64,000 bases of DNA. Source: Adenophora triphylla var. japonica (lineage: Eukaryota; Streptophyta; Magnoliopsida; Asterales; Campanulaceae). Under the pieces are notes generated by a model. That model was not told the origin of the DNA. It made no database searches and saw only the letters and a list, made by a program, of their open reading frames with translations. Below are positions 10,895 through 21,432 of this stretch, in pieces (the stretch's first letter is position 1; each line of letters begins with the position of its first letter). Made by a program: the position numbers and the translations under genes. The DNA is taken from assembly GCA_022495995.1 (NCBI GenBank), contig JAFEMH010000168.1, positions 124,001 through 188,000 of the forward strand, given 5' to 3'.

Positions 10895-10956
10895 GAACTA
10901 CGCGGACACTGAGCCCTCTAGTCAGGAGGAACGTAGGCAACCTTAATTGGTCCGGT
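10895..10956 (+). other. Two-hairpin element, type 1 (copy a)
   Basis: CTACG and CGTAG form an outer stem around CCCTC...AGGAGG. A second short stem, ACC-loop-GGT, follows, then CCGGTC. It lies just after the end of pol. Nine related copies occur in the window, with compensating stem changes. Confidence 0.6.
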
Positions 10957-11621
10957 CTAAAAATACACAAAAAAGTCAAAAGTTTGAATGTCAATCAAGA
11001 CCTCCATCAAGCTACGCACTTTTCAAGAGCACGCCCCAACGTCACCTTGACCAAGTCAAACGACGGCGGCAACATCAAAGGACATCAGGAGGTCACTCAA
11101 CGTCAAGCGGCGGCTCATGTCTACTTCCAAGCCAGGGGCTTTTCTTCGCCCTCACGCACTTCAAAAAAAAAAGATAAGAGCTCGAGCAAGGGCTCACAAA
11201 AAATAAAAATAAAAAAAAGAGCTCAAGCAGAAGCTGCGAAATTGAGGTCAAGAGCCCGACGCCAACAAAGGGCAAGGAAGCTACGGAAATGACCGTCAAA
11301 ACGACTTGTCAGGGGATCATTCAACCTCTCAGCCAAGCACAAAGCCTAAACAAAGGGGATTGCCGTCATGGCCCAGACTGCTTCAGTCCGCAAATGCAAC
11401 AGAAAAGTTCAAAGATGGACGCCGACAAGGTGCACAAAAGAAACAAAGGCAAACAAGAGATCTTGCGTCTCGACAAAGCTTTAAAAGTAAATCACAAATC
11501 ACTAACGGTTACAACATTTCTTGATGAGTTCAAGCACGGTCTACTCTCAAGTTCACAACATGCTAAAAAACGACTTAATACATTTAACAAATAATGTGTT
11601 TACAATGCAATGAATGGATAC
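10957..11621. other. Spacer between pol and antisense gene A1
   Basis: No coding potential on either strand; small Lys/Gln-rich ORFs are chance. At about 11500-11560 it holds a block containing GATGAGTTCAAGCACGGTCT that is also present, in the same position relative to pol and A2, at 42008-42060 (minus). This is probably the 3' untranslated region of A1 or of the sense transcript. Confidence 0.6.
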
Positions 11622-13131
11622 CTAGGAGGTCATTCCGCGCCATCTGCGCTTGTCCCTCGCCATTCTTCCCTTTCTTCCCTCGTCCCGGCGAGTCTTCTTT
11701 CGCTCCACGCGAACCAACTCTGCGTCTCTCGGTCAGAGATCGGGGTCCTCCCGTAGAGTCAAACAATCCGGCGGCTCTCGGGGCTTCATTCGCCGTGCTT
11801 CGGCTCGGATCTCCTCCCTGCGAGTGCAGCAAAGAGGACCTCTCCCCGTCGGTCGGTCAACTACGGTCTCGTAGTCAAATAAAGTGTCTCCCGTAACATC
11901 ACGAGGGTCGAGACCGGGCTTCGGCACTCCTAAGGCAATAGCTACTACGGCAACGGGTCCCAATCGCTACACGCACGCTCTCCAAGCCACTTGGGGCCCA
12001 CACGGCTGCTCATACCGGGCCGGAGTGCGAGTCGTCAATACGACACTCTCCCGACGTCTAAGGAGCACCGCGGGAGGGAAGCGGAATACTTCCATACCCT
12101 CGAGAAAATACAAGAAAGCACACAGGAGCGCCATACAAAGAGGAGCTATCTCCGTAGTAGCAAGGTCATCCCGGCCCAACAAAGGCTCTGCTTCATCCCA
12201 AGCTGCCGGGAAACAAGCGACGGAATATAGAAGGAGGACCAAGACAAACCTGGAACTACGACGACATAGGACCCTTCTTGAAAGACCCTCACAGTCTCGA
12301 TCCCCGGTGGGGAACCCACCAACGGATCGATGCGTACCAAGCCGTGCCATCCATCTCTCCCGGGCGGGTGATCCATATCCAACACAAGAGGTCGGCGAGC
12401 AAATGACCACGGGCTAAACGACGTCGGAGCCTCGGGCGTGGCTGAAGTCTCTCTCGCGGCCACAAGGTGAGCAAAGCGGGGCTTCCCCCTCTCATGAACC
12501 GATCCCCGGTCGCCGGACGGTCAATACCATGAAGAGTCTCCCCCGGCACCAACGGGACAATATCCTCTCCGGCTCTGCGGTGCCCAACCACATCTAGCAA
12601 GCGCCATCGCAAATGCCAGGGGCGGACCATGAAAAGCGTCGCCGTCACGCGCAAGGCAAATGCGTCCCAAGAGACATCACTCTCATCATCAACCATAAAC
12701 CGCTCAGGCGGCTCGGAAATGTCAATATGACCCGAATCAAGGATCATGCCTGCACTTCTTCCAACGAAGTACGAAGAAAGCACATAAGCTTCACGCTCGC
12801 GGCACCACCAATCGAAAGGAAGCGAGATGGCCTCCACCTCCGGTCCTCCAATCAAAGCCCAAAAATCCTCGAAGGTGGGCACCATTTCATGGTAGGAAAA
12901 GCAATACACATGCCTCCTAACATCCCGAACTTCGCGGCGGCCCGCAGCAAATCCCAATCGGGAACCCGACTCCTTAAAAGACCAAATCGAGCAAAGACGA
13001 AACCTTACCTCGAAAACCCGTCTACGATGCCTCATACTGCGCCGCATCCACGTTTTCAGCTGCTCAAGGAAGTGTGCTTGCCTCTCCTGCGAAAGCCTCG
13101 GCAAAATTCTAGGAACGTACGAAGAATCCAT
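11622..13131 (-). pseudogene. Antisense gene A1, PMD/DUF7745-like protein
   Basis: Read on the minus strand from ATG 13131 (GCCATGG context), the first 280 codons are open; two or more frameshifts follow near 12470-12290. Landmarks are LEQLKTWMRR near residue 22, RRHVYCFSYHEMVPTFEDF near 90, GGPEVE near 112, GEDIVPLVPGETLHGID near 210 and RWWVPHRGSRL at 270. Downstream frames continue with PWSFARRPLV, PGLSWSSFYIPS and a basic end GRGKKGKNG. The total length, about 500 codons, agrees with A2. The HVYxFSYxxxxPTxEDF pattern resembles plant DUF7745/PMD-type proteins; that assignment is inference. It lies tail-to-tail with pol. Two GTCCGTACGGAC palindromes lie 120-165 bp upstream. Its function is unknown. 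Confidence 0.75.
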
Positions 13132-13632
13132 GGCAAAAATGGAGGTTCCTAGAGAAAATGGGGAAGAAAGCTCGAAAATGGCTGCAAATGGGGAAATGGG
13201 GAAAGACCGAGACCTTTGGAAAGCATTTATTTCCTTCCCAAAGCAAGGTTGGTCCGTACGGACCTCTTTGCAACCTAGGTGCTGTCCGTACGGACCTTAT
13301 TGCATCTTGGCCCCACTTTCTCGGCCAAACGGTACAACAACCATTTGTTCTCGGCGGGACCTTGCTCCAAAGCGCCCAAACACTGGCCAAAGCCATTTCC
13401 GGCAAACATACACTACCCACAAACGCACTCTCAGCTCACGTGGCATGCACAAAATAAAAAAAAATAATAGCAACAATTTCTAGGACAATTCCCGGGAATC
13501 ACAAAAATGACATTACATCTTAAAATAAAATGCGTTTGCCATGCAAATACGAGTGTTTTATTACATGTACATCTAATGTCTGTTGCTAAACAAAAAAAAA
13601 GAAGATATGGAAAGAGGGAAAGCAAATGAACC
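13132..13632 (-). promoter_or_regulatory. Upstream region of A1 with two family palindromes
   Basis: GGTCCGTACGGACC at 13251-13264 and the 12-bp core GTCCGTACGGAC at 13284-13295, both followed by the TTGC-type tail seen in the LTR. No clear TATA box is visible on the minus strand. The rest, between B1 and A1, holds AT-rich sequence without coding potential. Confidence 0.65.
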
Positions 13633-16530
13633 CTAATCCGAATCTTCAGCATCATCCTCCTCACCAAGGTCCTCAAGAGAAAAGTCGGGCATCCGGTGAA
13701 CTCGCCGGTCATATCCTCGTCATCGGAGTGCAGGAGCCCCCTCAGGGCTGGTACTCAAAGTAATCGAAGGATCAAATCCGACGAAAGGATCGAAGAAAGA
13801 AGGCTCTGACGAACCCTCACCACTGTGCATCCTGGCGAGGAAAGAAGCGAGTAAAGTGCAACGGCCTCGGAGCTCCCGAAGGACGTCCCGGCATCCATGC
13901 TATGCCGCCCCGCGAAGGTCCCTCTGCTGTGGCTCAGGCTCGGCTCTCGGTGGAGGAACATCTACAGAATGCCTCGAAGGCATCGGCGTGTACGCCGGCG
14001 CACACGTCGCGAAGCCGGCAAGACATCTTCGACGCCATCTTCTTCGCGAAAGACCGCATCGCCACATAACGGCGGGTCGGCATGTCAAAGCCCTCCCGGG
14101 ACTGCCACAAGCAAGCGGCCAGAAACGCTCGGCAATACGGTCATACTCGACAACAAAAAGAGAAAAATACGAAAAGATGCCAAGATGGAAAAGAGTAAGC
14201 ACACTCACCGGTCTATCGGGATCAGCGGTAGGCGGCGGGAGCTGCTCGGGGACGGAGTACGAGACACCCTCCTCCTCGAGGAATCCCCACGAACATACGT
14301 AAAGTCCGGCCCGGGCACCGGAACCTGCAGGGGGACCACTGCGGACCGGCCTCCCTCTCCCTCGTGACACACAGTGGCGTCCTCGACTTCCTCCTCACGA
14401 AAGCTCCATACTCCTCTCTATACAACACAAACTCATCGGCACTCATGCCGCCCAAATACCTCTCAAAATCCAACACATCCATATCCAGGAATCAAGCATC
14501 CCAAAAGGAGGGTCCCTCGGAGCGGGGAAGCATACCGGGCCATCTTTGCCCGAGAAGACCCGCTCTCCCAAATACATGACGTCGCAAGTCGGGCCCCGCG
14601 GCATCTTCCATTGCACCGTCACCGGGGAGCCCCCTCGAAATCATCGTCCTCATATCGAGCCCAAGGATACAAAACAAACCTCTCCAGGGCTATCTCTCTC
14701 CAAATGCTCCTGCACATCCCGTGGCGATGGTGAGCTTCCCCTGTGGTCCTCCTCCTCCTCGCCGGGCGTGCCCGGCTAACATAGCGGGATCTGTTGCTAC
14801 GGCCCAGGATCTCTATCCCACGGGAAGCTTGAAAGATCTCATAGAACCACACACGTGACAAAAGCGAGAAAAGGCTCGGTGCAAAAGAAAACGGAGAAAC
14901 GACAAGTTGCTAAATCAAAAACGACAATAAACTCATACCTCCAAAGCAAAGTCAAAACAAGCCAAGGAGCGCGCCCCCGGCTAAACCGGTCCAAGAGAAG
15001 TAGAGCTCGGCCAAGCCCGCCTCGCCCCAAGAGATATCACAAACTCTCTCCAAATCAATCAAGCTCTCCGGCGAGCAAAAGGAGCCGTAGTCGAGTGGTT
15101 CGAGAACAAAGTCTCGGAAAGCGCAAACCACGGGGAAGGAGCGCGCGCCGGTGCTCCGCCGTCACTGGCCGGTACCCGAACATAGGCCCCAATCTTGGCC
15201 GTGATCCTCATCTCAACATCACTATACAACATGCAGAGACCCCTGCGAGGAACGGGCGCAAAGCCCGGCGGCTCGGTCGGCCACATCCTCGGCAATCATA
15301 TCTCGCCACCGCATGGCTGGCCCTCCTTTGAAGGAAAGCCGGTGATAGCGGCAAAGTCCGTGGGCGTCACCGTCACCTCTCCCGGCTCGGATGGAAGGTG
15401 TGGGTGGTATCCCACCGGTACTCGAAAGGCGAGGAAGACGCTCTTGTTCTTCCTCGTGTCGAAACCCCGGCCAAGTTCTCCACGAACACGCCCGGGCCGA
15501 AGCGTAGACCGGCCTCACGGGGCTCGGCCTACCATCCACGAAATGTCCAGGCATCCATTGCCACAACTCAACAACGGCCTCGGCGATCCCGAGTCTTCAT
15601 CTTCTTGGCCTTCCCGGCCAAGAGCCCCTCATCTGCAGGTAAGCACAGCAAAGGTACGTCAGTCACAGTACTTAATGCAAAATACCAAAAGAAAATCAAA
15701 GCACAAAAGACCGTCCCAACATGGCAAAGCACATATATCCCGTCACGAAACACGGCACATATTGCATGCAACTCAAAACATGACATGCATTATACATAAT
15801 TTTTCCATATAGTCCGTCACAAAACACGGCACACACTGTACAAATTTTCTCAACAAAGGGATCAAGCACTACACGACACATTTTCAAAAAACCCGTCACA
15901 AAACACGGCACATATTGCACATACTTTCCCCACAAAGTCCGTCACCCAAGAACACGGCACACCTTTGCATAACACATTTTCAAAAGAAAAATCCGTCCCT
16001 ACACGGCACATACTTTCAGGCAAAACCCGTCACGAAACACGGCACATGTCACATTTTTTTTACAAAATTTGTCCCTACATGACAATTTTTCCCACATTGT
16101 ACATACACAAAAAGCATAATGTACAAAACACCAAAACATGCAATTCATTAGAGAGGCACTTTATTTTCACAAATAAGAGCTAATCTACACATTTTTGCAC
16201 AAAATGCACATATTCACAATTTTTACATGCCCAATTTCAACAATTCATCAAGAATTCCACAAAAGGCATGGCAAATAACAAAAGCCCCAAAATGCGAAAA
16301 ACTAAAACCTAGTTCTAGCATTCAAAAATTCAAGCAAGAAATCGAGACGAAATGGATTTCTTACCTCCCGACGTTCCTAGAGCGACGATTGTGCACCTCC
16401 GGATTCGGATATAATACATCGGGTTCTTCGAAGATGGAACAAAGGAGATCCAATTTCTTTGGAGCTCCATCCGTTGCTCGATCACTTCTTGGCTGCGTTG
16501 TCGACGACCCCTCAGAGATCCTTCCGCCAT
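13633..16530 (-). pseudogene. Antisense gene B1, multi-exon plant-mobile-domain gene (decayed)
   Basis: On the minus strand I read exon 1 from ATG 16530 to 16365, donor GGAG|GTAAG, a long intron with tandem repeats, acceptor CTGCAG at 15633-15638, exon 2 15632-14939 and donor GGAG|GTATGAG. Further coding pieces run to a stop at 13633-13635. Exon 2 contains WDTTHTFHPS and GEVTVTPTDFAAITG, the hallmark of the PMD fold seen in MAIN/MAIL1 proteins, with one frameshift between them. Later pieces include VWFYEIF and MDVLDFERYLGGMSADEF. The protein ends in an acidic tail, EEDDAEDSD, as in B2. Several indels make it non-functional as read. PMD genes in transposons are known; the antisense position is what I see here. 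Confidence 0.72.
15740..16080. repeat. Imperfect tandem repeats inside the B1 intron
   Basis: At least five units carry CCGTCACxAAACACGGCACA, spaced 45-70 bp apart. Every unit keeps the inverted arms CCGT and ACGG although the loop length changes (4-11 bases). Confidence 0.6.
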
Positions 16531-16837
16531 TTGCGAAGCAATTCAAGCTAAAAATGGAGGATTTTGGTGTAACAATGGAGGTTTTCTCTCTCCCTCTCTC
16601 TCTGCAGTTCACGCACGGAAGAAGAAGGAATGGGGAAAGGCTCGGCATTTAATCCGGTCAAAACACAGGAGCTGTAAAAATTCACACTTGGTCGTACGGA
16701 CCTCTTTGCATCATCCGAGGTTGGTCCGTACGGACCTTCTTGCAAGGGAGGGCCAAATTACTTTCTGCCCTTATAATCTTTGCCTGGCTGTCCTAAGGCC
16801 TATTTCGGCAAATTCGGTGCGGTTTGGTCCTTAACCA
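16531..16837 (-). promoter_or_regulatory. Upstream region of B1 with two family palindromes
   Basis: GGTC-GTACGGACC (one base short) at 16690-16702 and GGTCCGTACGGACC at 16723-16736 lie 160-210 bp upstream of the B1 ATG. Both are followed by CTTTGC or TTCTTGC, as in the LTR. Confidence 0.65.
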
Positions 16838-17415
16838 ATGGCAATTCAACCACCGGCCGTCAATGTAAGCCCGGACTTCGCCCACTCAGCGGCAATTCAA
16901 CCACCGGCCGTCAATGTAAGCCCGGACTTCGCCCACTCAACGGCAATTCAACCAGGCCGTCAATGTAAGCCGGACTTCGCCCACTCAACGGCAATTCAAC
17001 CACCGGCCGTCAATGTAAGCCGGACTTCGCCCACTCAGCGGCAATTCAACCACCGGCCGTCAATGTAGCCCGGACTTCGCCCGCTCAACGGCAATTCAAC
17101 CACCGGCCGTCAATGTAAGCCCGGACTTCGCCCGCTCAAGCGGCAATTCAACCACCGGCCGTCAATGTAAGCCGGACTTCGCCCACTCAACGGCAATTCA
17201 ACCACCGGCCGTCGGTGTAAGCCCGGACTTCGCCCACTCAACGGCAATTCAACCAGGCCGTCAATGTAAGCCGGACTTCGCCCGCTCCAGCGGCAACTCA
17301 AGCACCGCCATCGAAGTAAGCCGAGCTCCTTTCCCGGCAAGTCAAAGGAAGTCATACAAGACTACATATCCCGGCCGGCCGTCAATGTAAGCCCGGACTT
17401 CGCCCACTCAGCGGC
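16838..17415. repeat. 51-bp tandem array
   Basis: About ten units of 45-51 bp with the core GGCAATTCAACCACCGGCCG and GTAAGCCCGGACTTCGCCC. Units differ mainly by short deletions (ACCACC to ACC). The last copies (17291-17415) are diverged. ORFs reading through it are by-products. Confidence 0.9.
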
Positions 17416-17734
17416 AAAACAAGCGCGAAGCAGGCCGTCAACACCTCCCAGCGTCACCCTCTCGAGGCACAAGGCCTCCAGACGCTCATGATCCCAACGG
17501 AAGCACCGGCCGTGAAAGTAAGCCCAGACCTTCACCCTCTCGCGAGAAAGCCCACGAGGCAACCTCTCGAACAGAGGCCTCGTAGGTCTACTCTCCACCA
17601 AAGCTCACAAGACAATCACGCCTCTCGAAATCAAGCACAAGGTCAACCTCCTCACAGCCTCGCAGCCTCAACTTAAGTTCATACTCTGAACTAAGTCTCA
17701 AACACTAGGTTCATACTCCTGAACCAAAACCTCA

Positions 17735-18225
17735 CATTAGAAGACGACTCAAGTCTTCATACATGGCAAAACCCACTCGGAAGATGCTCAAGTCTTGTAC
17801 ATGCATAACCACATTCGAAGACGACTCAAGTCTTCATACATGGCAAAACCGCGGTCGAGAAGGCGACTCAAGTCTTCGTACGTAGCATGACCACACAACC
17901 CAGCCGAGAAGACGACTCAAGTCCTTCGCGCATGGCACGACACCGCAGAGCCGAGAAGGCGATTAGTCCTCACGCATGGCAAGCCCACGAAGAAGACGAT
18001 TCAAGTCCTCACGCATGGCAAACCGCGGCCGAGAAGACGATTCAAGTCCTCACGCATGGCAAACCGCGACGAGAGAAGATGACTCAAGTCCTCACGAATG
18101 GAAAACCGCAGCCAGAAGACGATTCAAGTCCTCACGCATGGCACAATCACAGCCAGAAGATGATTCAAGTCCTCACGCATGGCAAACTGCAACCAGAAGA
18201 TGATTCAAGTCTTCATACTATCTCC
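17735..18225. repeat. About 40-bp tandem array
   Basis: About eleven imperfect units with the core GAAGACGATTCAAGTCCTCA followed by CGCATGGCAAACCGC. It lies in the 3' part of element 1, between B1 and the PPT. Confidence 0.85.
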
Positions 18226-18555
18226 AGCCCGGAAGGCTTTAAACCACTCGGTCCGGAAGACCGTATAAACTATCCCAACCTCCCATCACTACCTCCCGGC
18301 CGGAAGGCTTTAAACCACTCGGTCCGGAAGACCGTATAAACCTCCCAAATCACTATCTCCGTCCCGGAAGGCCTTAAACCACCCGATTAGGAAAATCGTA
18401 AAGTTTCCATCCCAGGACACCACCACGTCCTCACAATTGACCTCGGCGGTCACCACATCTTAGGACACCACCCTGTCCTTACCACTGACCTCGGCGGTCA
18501 CACGATACTTCAGGGCACCATCACGCCCACATACACTCACAAATTCACGACCTCT
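18226..18555. repeat. Short tandem repeats upstream of the PPT
   Basis: Three copies of a roughly 65-bp unit with CCGGAAGGCTTTAAACCAC and GGTCCGGAAGACCGT (18230-18400), then repeats of GGACACCACCACGTCCTCAC with ACCTCGGCGGTCAC. The latter units resume at 18630-18900. Confidence 0.75.
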
Positions 18556-18618
18556 GAACTACGACCAGGCTTGATTCCCGCCAGGGATACGTAGGAATCC
18601 TATCACAGGGTCCGGCCG
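18556..18618 (+). other. Two-hairpin element, type 2 (copy f)
   Basis: CTACG...CGTAG outer stem, inner TCCC-GCCA-GGGA stem, then CCTATCACAGG and GTCCGGCC. The same element recurs 200 bp downstream. Confidence 0.6.
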
Positions 18619-18758
18619 TGACCTATACGGTCGCGGGACGCCGCAACGTCCTCGCCATCGACCTATGCGGTCACCCACGGGACACCACCACGTCCATACA
18701 CAAAGTTTCACTCAGAGGACCCTCTCCATCCTCGTGCACCTGGCCACTCACCCCACAC

Positions 18759-18820
18759 GAACTACGATCGGGCTTGATTCCCGCCGAGGGATACGTAGGA
18801 ATCCTATCACGGGGTCCGGC
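18759..18820 (+). other. Two-hairpin element, type 2 (copy g)
   Basis: CTACGATC...ATACGTAG with inner TCCC-loop-GGGA and GGCTTGATT before it. It lies 150 bp upstream of the PPT, like copies h and i relative to theirs. Confidence 0.6.
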
Positions 18821-18958
18821 CAGTGGCCTAAACGGTCACACAATAGGACACCGCCACGTCCTCACCCTGACCTCCACGGTCACTTCCTCTCCCAGCACGC
18901 GATCCAGATTAGGACCCTTATCTTATCAACGACCCCACTTCCTCCGTAAGTGACGTCG

Positions 18959-18970
18959 TCGAGGGGCTTC
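18959..18970 (+). other. Polypurine tract of element 1
   Basis: CGAGGGGCTTC directly precedes the 3' LTR start TGTAAGTACC. The same PPT form precedes the LTR at 23637. Confidence 0.75.
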
Positions 18971-20438
18971 TGTAAGTACCCCAATCTGGATCACCCTTTT
19001 CGAGCACATAGGAAACACCGCGAGACTCACAAACACGGTCTCGAAGACCTATGGCACTCAAAACCCTCAAAAAACCCTCAACCAAACCAAGGGAGGAGCC
19101 TTTGGGATAAAGGGACAAAAGGACCTTTTGGGAATTTTCGGGAAATTGGAAAAGCAAATAAGGTCCGTACGGACCTCTTTGTTGCCATAATTCTTGAATC
19201 CCCTTAAAGTCTACAATATTCCCTCAAATCTCGGAGAAATCATTACCCCTCATGCATGGTTGGTCCGTACGGACCTCTTTGCATGCCAAGATGGTCCGTA
19301 CGGACCTCTTTGCACAGGGGACACCATCATTCCAGAATATTCACAATTATCACATATTCCCTCAAATTGAGGAAAACTAAAATTCTGGATAACCTAGGAG
19401 GTCCTTACGGACCTCTTTGCATTTTTCTGGCACTATAAATAGAGGGCTCCCCCTCCCATTTTCAAACACTCCTCCCTCTTCTCTCTTCTTATCTTAGCCT
19501 TCAGGCTTCCCTCTAAGACCCTTCGGGGCAATCCCGGCCCCTTTCGGATCCTTCTGAGGCCTTCCGAGCCCCCTCTTGGTGCTCTGAAGCCTCCCCGGCG
19601 CTCCGCGATGCTCCGCGCTGCCCGAGGCACTCTCGAGGCACTCTAAGGCCCCTCGTGGTACTCCGAGGCCTTGCCTGGTCTTTCCAAGGCGTCCCGGCTC
19701 TTTCCGAGTCAAACCGGCGATCCCAAACCACACCGAACCTCTGCCCGAGTCAAACCAGCGATCCCAAACCACGCCGAAACTCTAGCCGAGTAATCCCTGC
19801 GATCCCAACGCACGCCGAACCTCTGCCCGAACGCAGCCTACAATCTCAACTCACGCCGAAACTCTGTCCGCAGACAACCGGCCCCTCCCGAAGCAATCCC
19901 GGTCCGTGCCGGAACATCATTCCATCCTCAAATACTATTCCCTAGCGGAAGACAGACACGAACCAACATTGGTAAGGCTTCCTTCCATTACTATTTCAAT
20001 ACATTTCAATACATAGTGTACAATGTAGACATCCGATACAGCATGCATTTTTAAAAGCACACACAACAGTTAAAGAATATTAGGGGTATCTGAAAGACTC
20101 GTTTTTACGAGGCGACTCGGGTGAGCTCTAAGATTCTAATATTCTCTTCCCGAGGAGTCATCTGACCTCCAAACTCAAAATCTCATCACACAAAAACAGT
20201 TTATTATTATTTTTAAACTGATGCCCTTTTTCAATGTTTTGGGCTTAACAATAAAAATGGCGTGGCGACTCTACAAAGCAAAACACAGCGAGACACCTCC
20301 CAACTAACGCTAAAGCGGAATAAGCCAGATGCCGGGGCGCGAACGCGCTGCCTCTCGGATTCGGGCAAACTTCCCGAAAAGCGACGAATGCGAGATGCAC
20401 GGGGGCCCCGCGCGCGAGACGGATCCCGAGTAATTTCA
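18971..20438 (+). repeat. 3' LTR of element 1
   Basis: It matches 3147-4597 over its full length with scattered substitutions and indels. It carries four palindrome sites (19162-19175, 19262-19275, 19293-19306, and a mutated one at 19400-19413), one more than the 5' LTR because a 31-bp unit is duplicated at 19262-19306. TATA box at 19434-19442. Intact U5 hairpin CTCG-TTTTTA-CGAG at 20098-20111. Confidence 0.92.
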
Positions 20439-21369
20439 CCTACCTTCACCAAACAATACCCCTTCATTTCAAGATCGGCGTGTTTGAAACCCCGACTAGC
20501 CACCTCTAGAAGGAAAAGCCTATCCTCGCGAGGCTCCCATGATTCAAAAGAAGTTTGACTGCCTCCAAGCTCAAGATTGGCGAAATGCAGCGATCCATGC
20601 TAGGGGCTAGCATAAGTTCTCTCTCTAAAAAAAAATCCTAGTCCCTAGTGATTCTCTCAAAGCAAATAAGGATCTAGCTGTCTGCTCAAAGGGAGTCTCT
20701 TGAATAATAAAGAGACAACATGGATTTCCCCTTGCCATTACCTTGATTAATCCCAAGCCATCCTCTCACTTTTAGAGGATACTCCCATTACCATTGCCCT
20801 TGCCTTTGGCCAAAGTCAAATCTGGACTCTCACTCTTAGAGGCATTGAAGATGTAATCACAGTTTCCTTGCCTTAGAAATTCTAAACACATACTTGAAAG
20901 CCAACCTCTCATCTTTAGAGGTTCAATCAGTGAAAGGCCAGGCCAACCTCTCATTTTAATAGGTCATGATGCAAACAAAGATCCGAACCACCAGATGGCC
21001 GATCGAAGCCCTGAAACCCAGCTACAGTTCCTACCGGATAGAAGTTTCATTCTAATCTTATCAAGATCTAAATCAGATTAATGCTTCATTGCTTGCTTAA
21101 ATTGAAACTTAATCCACCATGGTTCAAGACCATCAATTAGATATTGTGCAAATTCAATTCATTTGACATTTCATGTGAGCATATTTCATTTCTTCTCTAC
21201 AAACACTTTTCGTGAATGCCTCACTGGGGCTTTGCATCCGTGTCTTTTGGTGACACTCCAAGGAGATATGTTCTTCAATTCTCCGATTCTCAATAAATCC
21301 TTAAAATCCTCAAAGGTCCTCAAAATCTCGAATTTTCACATTCCTTCTCTTTTCAATCGAGATAAGCCC

Positions 21370-21432
21370 GAACTACGACGACCTAAGCTCCTCACAATGA
21401 GGGGAACGTAGGCAACCAGAAATGGTCCGATC
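21370..21432 (+). other. Two-hairpin element, type 1 (copy b)
   Basis: Outer CTACG...CGTAG, inner CCTCA-CAA-TGAGG, then ACC-AGAAAT-GGT and CCGATC. Confidence 0.6.

Larger units (their letters stand above)
3147..20438 (+). mobile_element. Tat/Ogre-lineage LTR retrotransposon, element 1 (no RT)
   Basis: This 17.3-kb element is bounded by two LTRs of 1451 and 1468 bp, each starting TGTAAGTACCCC and ending TAATTTCA. The order is LTR, PBS, leader, gag, protease, integrase, a two-hairpin element, antisense genes A1 and B1, tandem arrays, two more hairpin elements, PPT and LTR. The PBS, PPT and integrase type place it in the Tat/Ogre lineage of Ty3/gypsy. No reverse transcriptase or RNase H lies between protease and integrase, so it cannot be autonomous. 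The 5-bp flanks (GTGCC, CCTAC) do not form a target duplication. The left flank is an inverted partial LTR and the right flank is the inside of another Tat element, so a rearrangement after insertion is likely. Confidence 0.85.

Noticed and set aside
10895..10956. Two-hairpin element considered as a tRNA gene because of its length and GGTCCGG end
   Set aside because: No acceptor stem, no A box, and no proper B box (GGTTCGAnnCC); the ten copies follow retrotransposon structure.
14374..14733. Plus-strand ORFs across 13856-15812
   Set aside because: They are opposite-strand shadows of gene B1, whose minus-strand frames show the PMD signature, splice sites and acidic tail.
17110..17355. ORF with repeated LSGRSP and YIDG blocks
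   Set aside because: Direct translation of the 51-bp array; frame changes with unit length variation.
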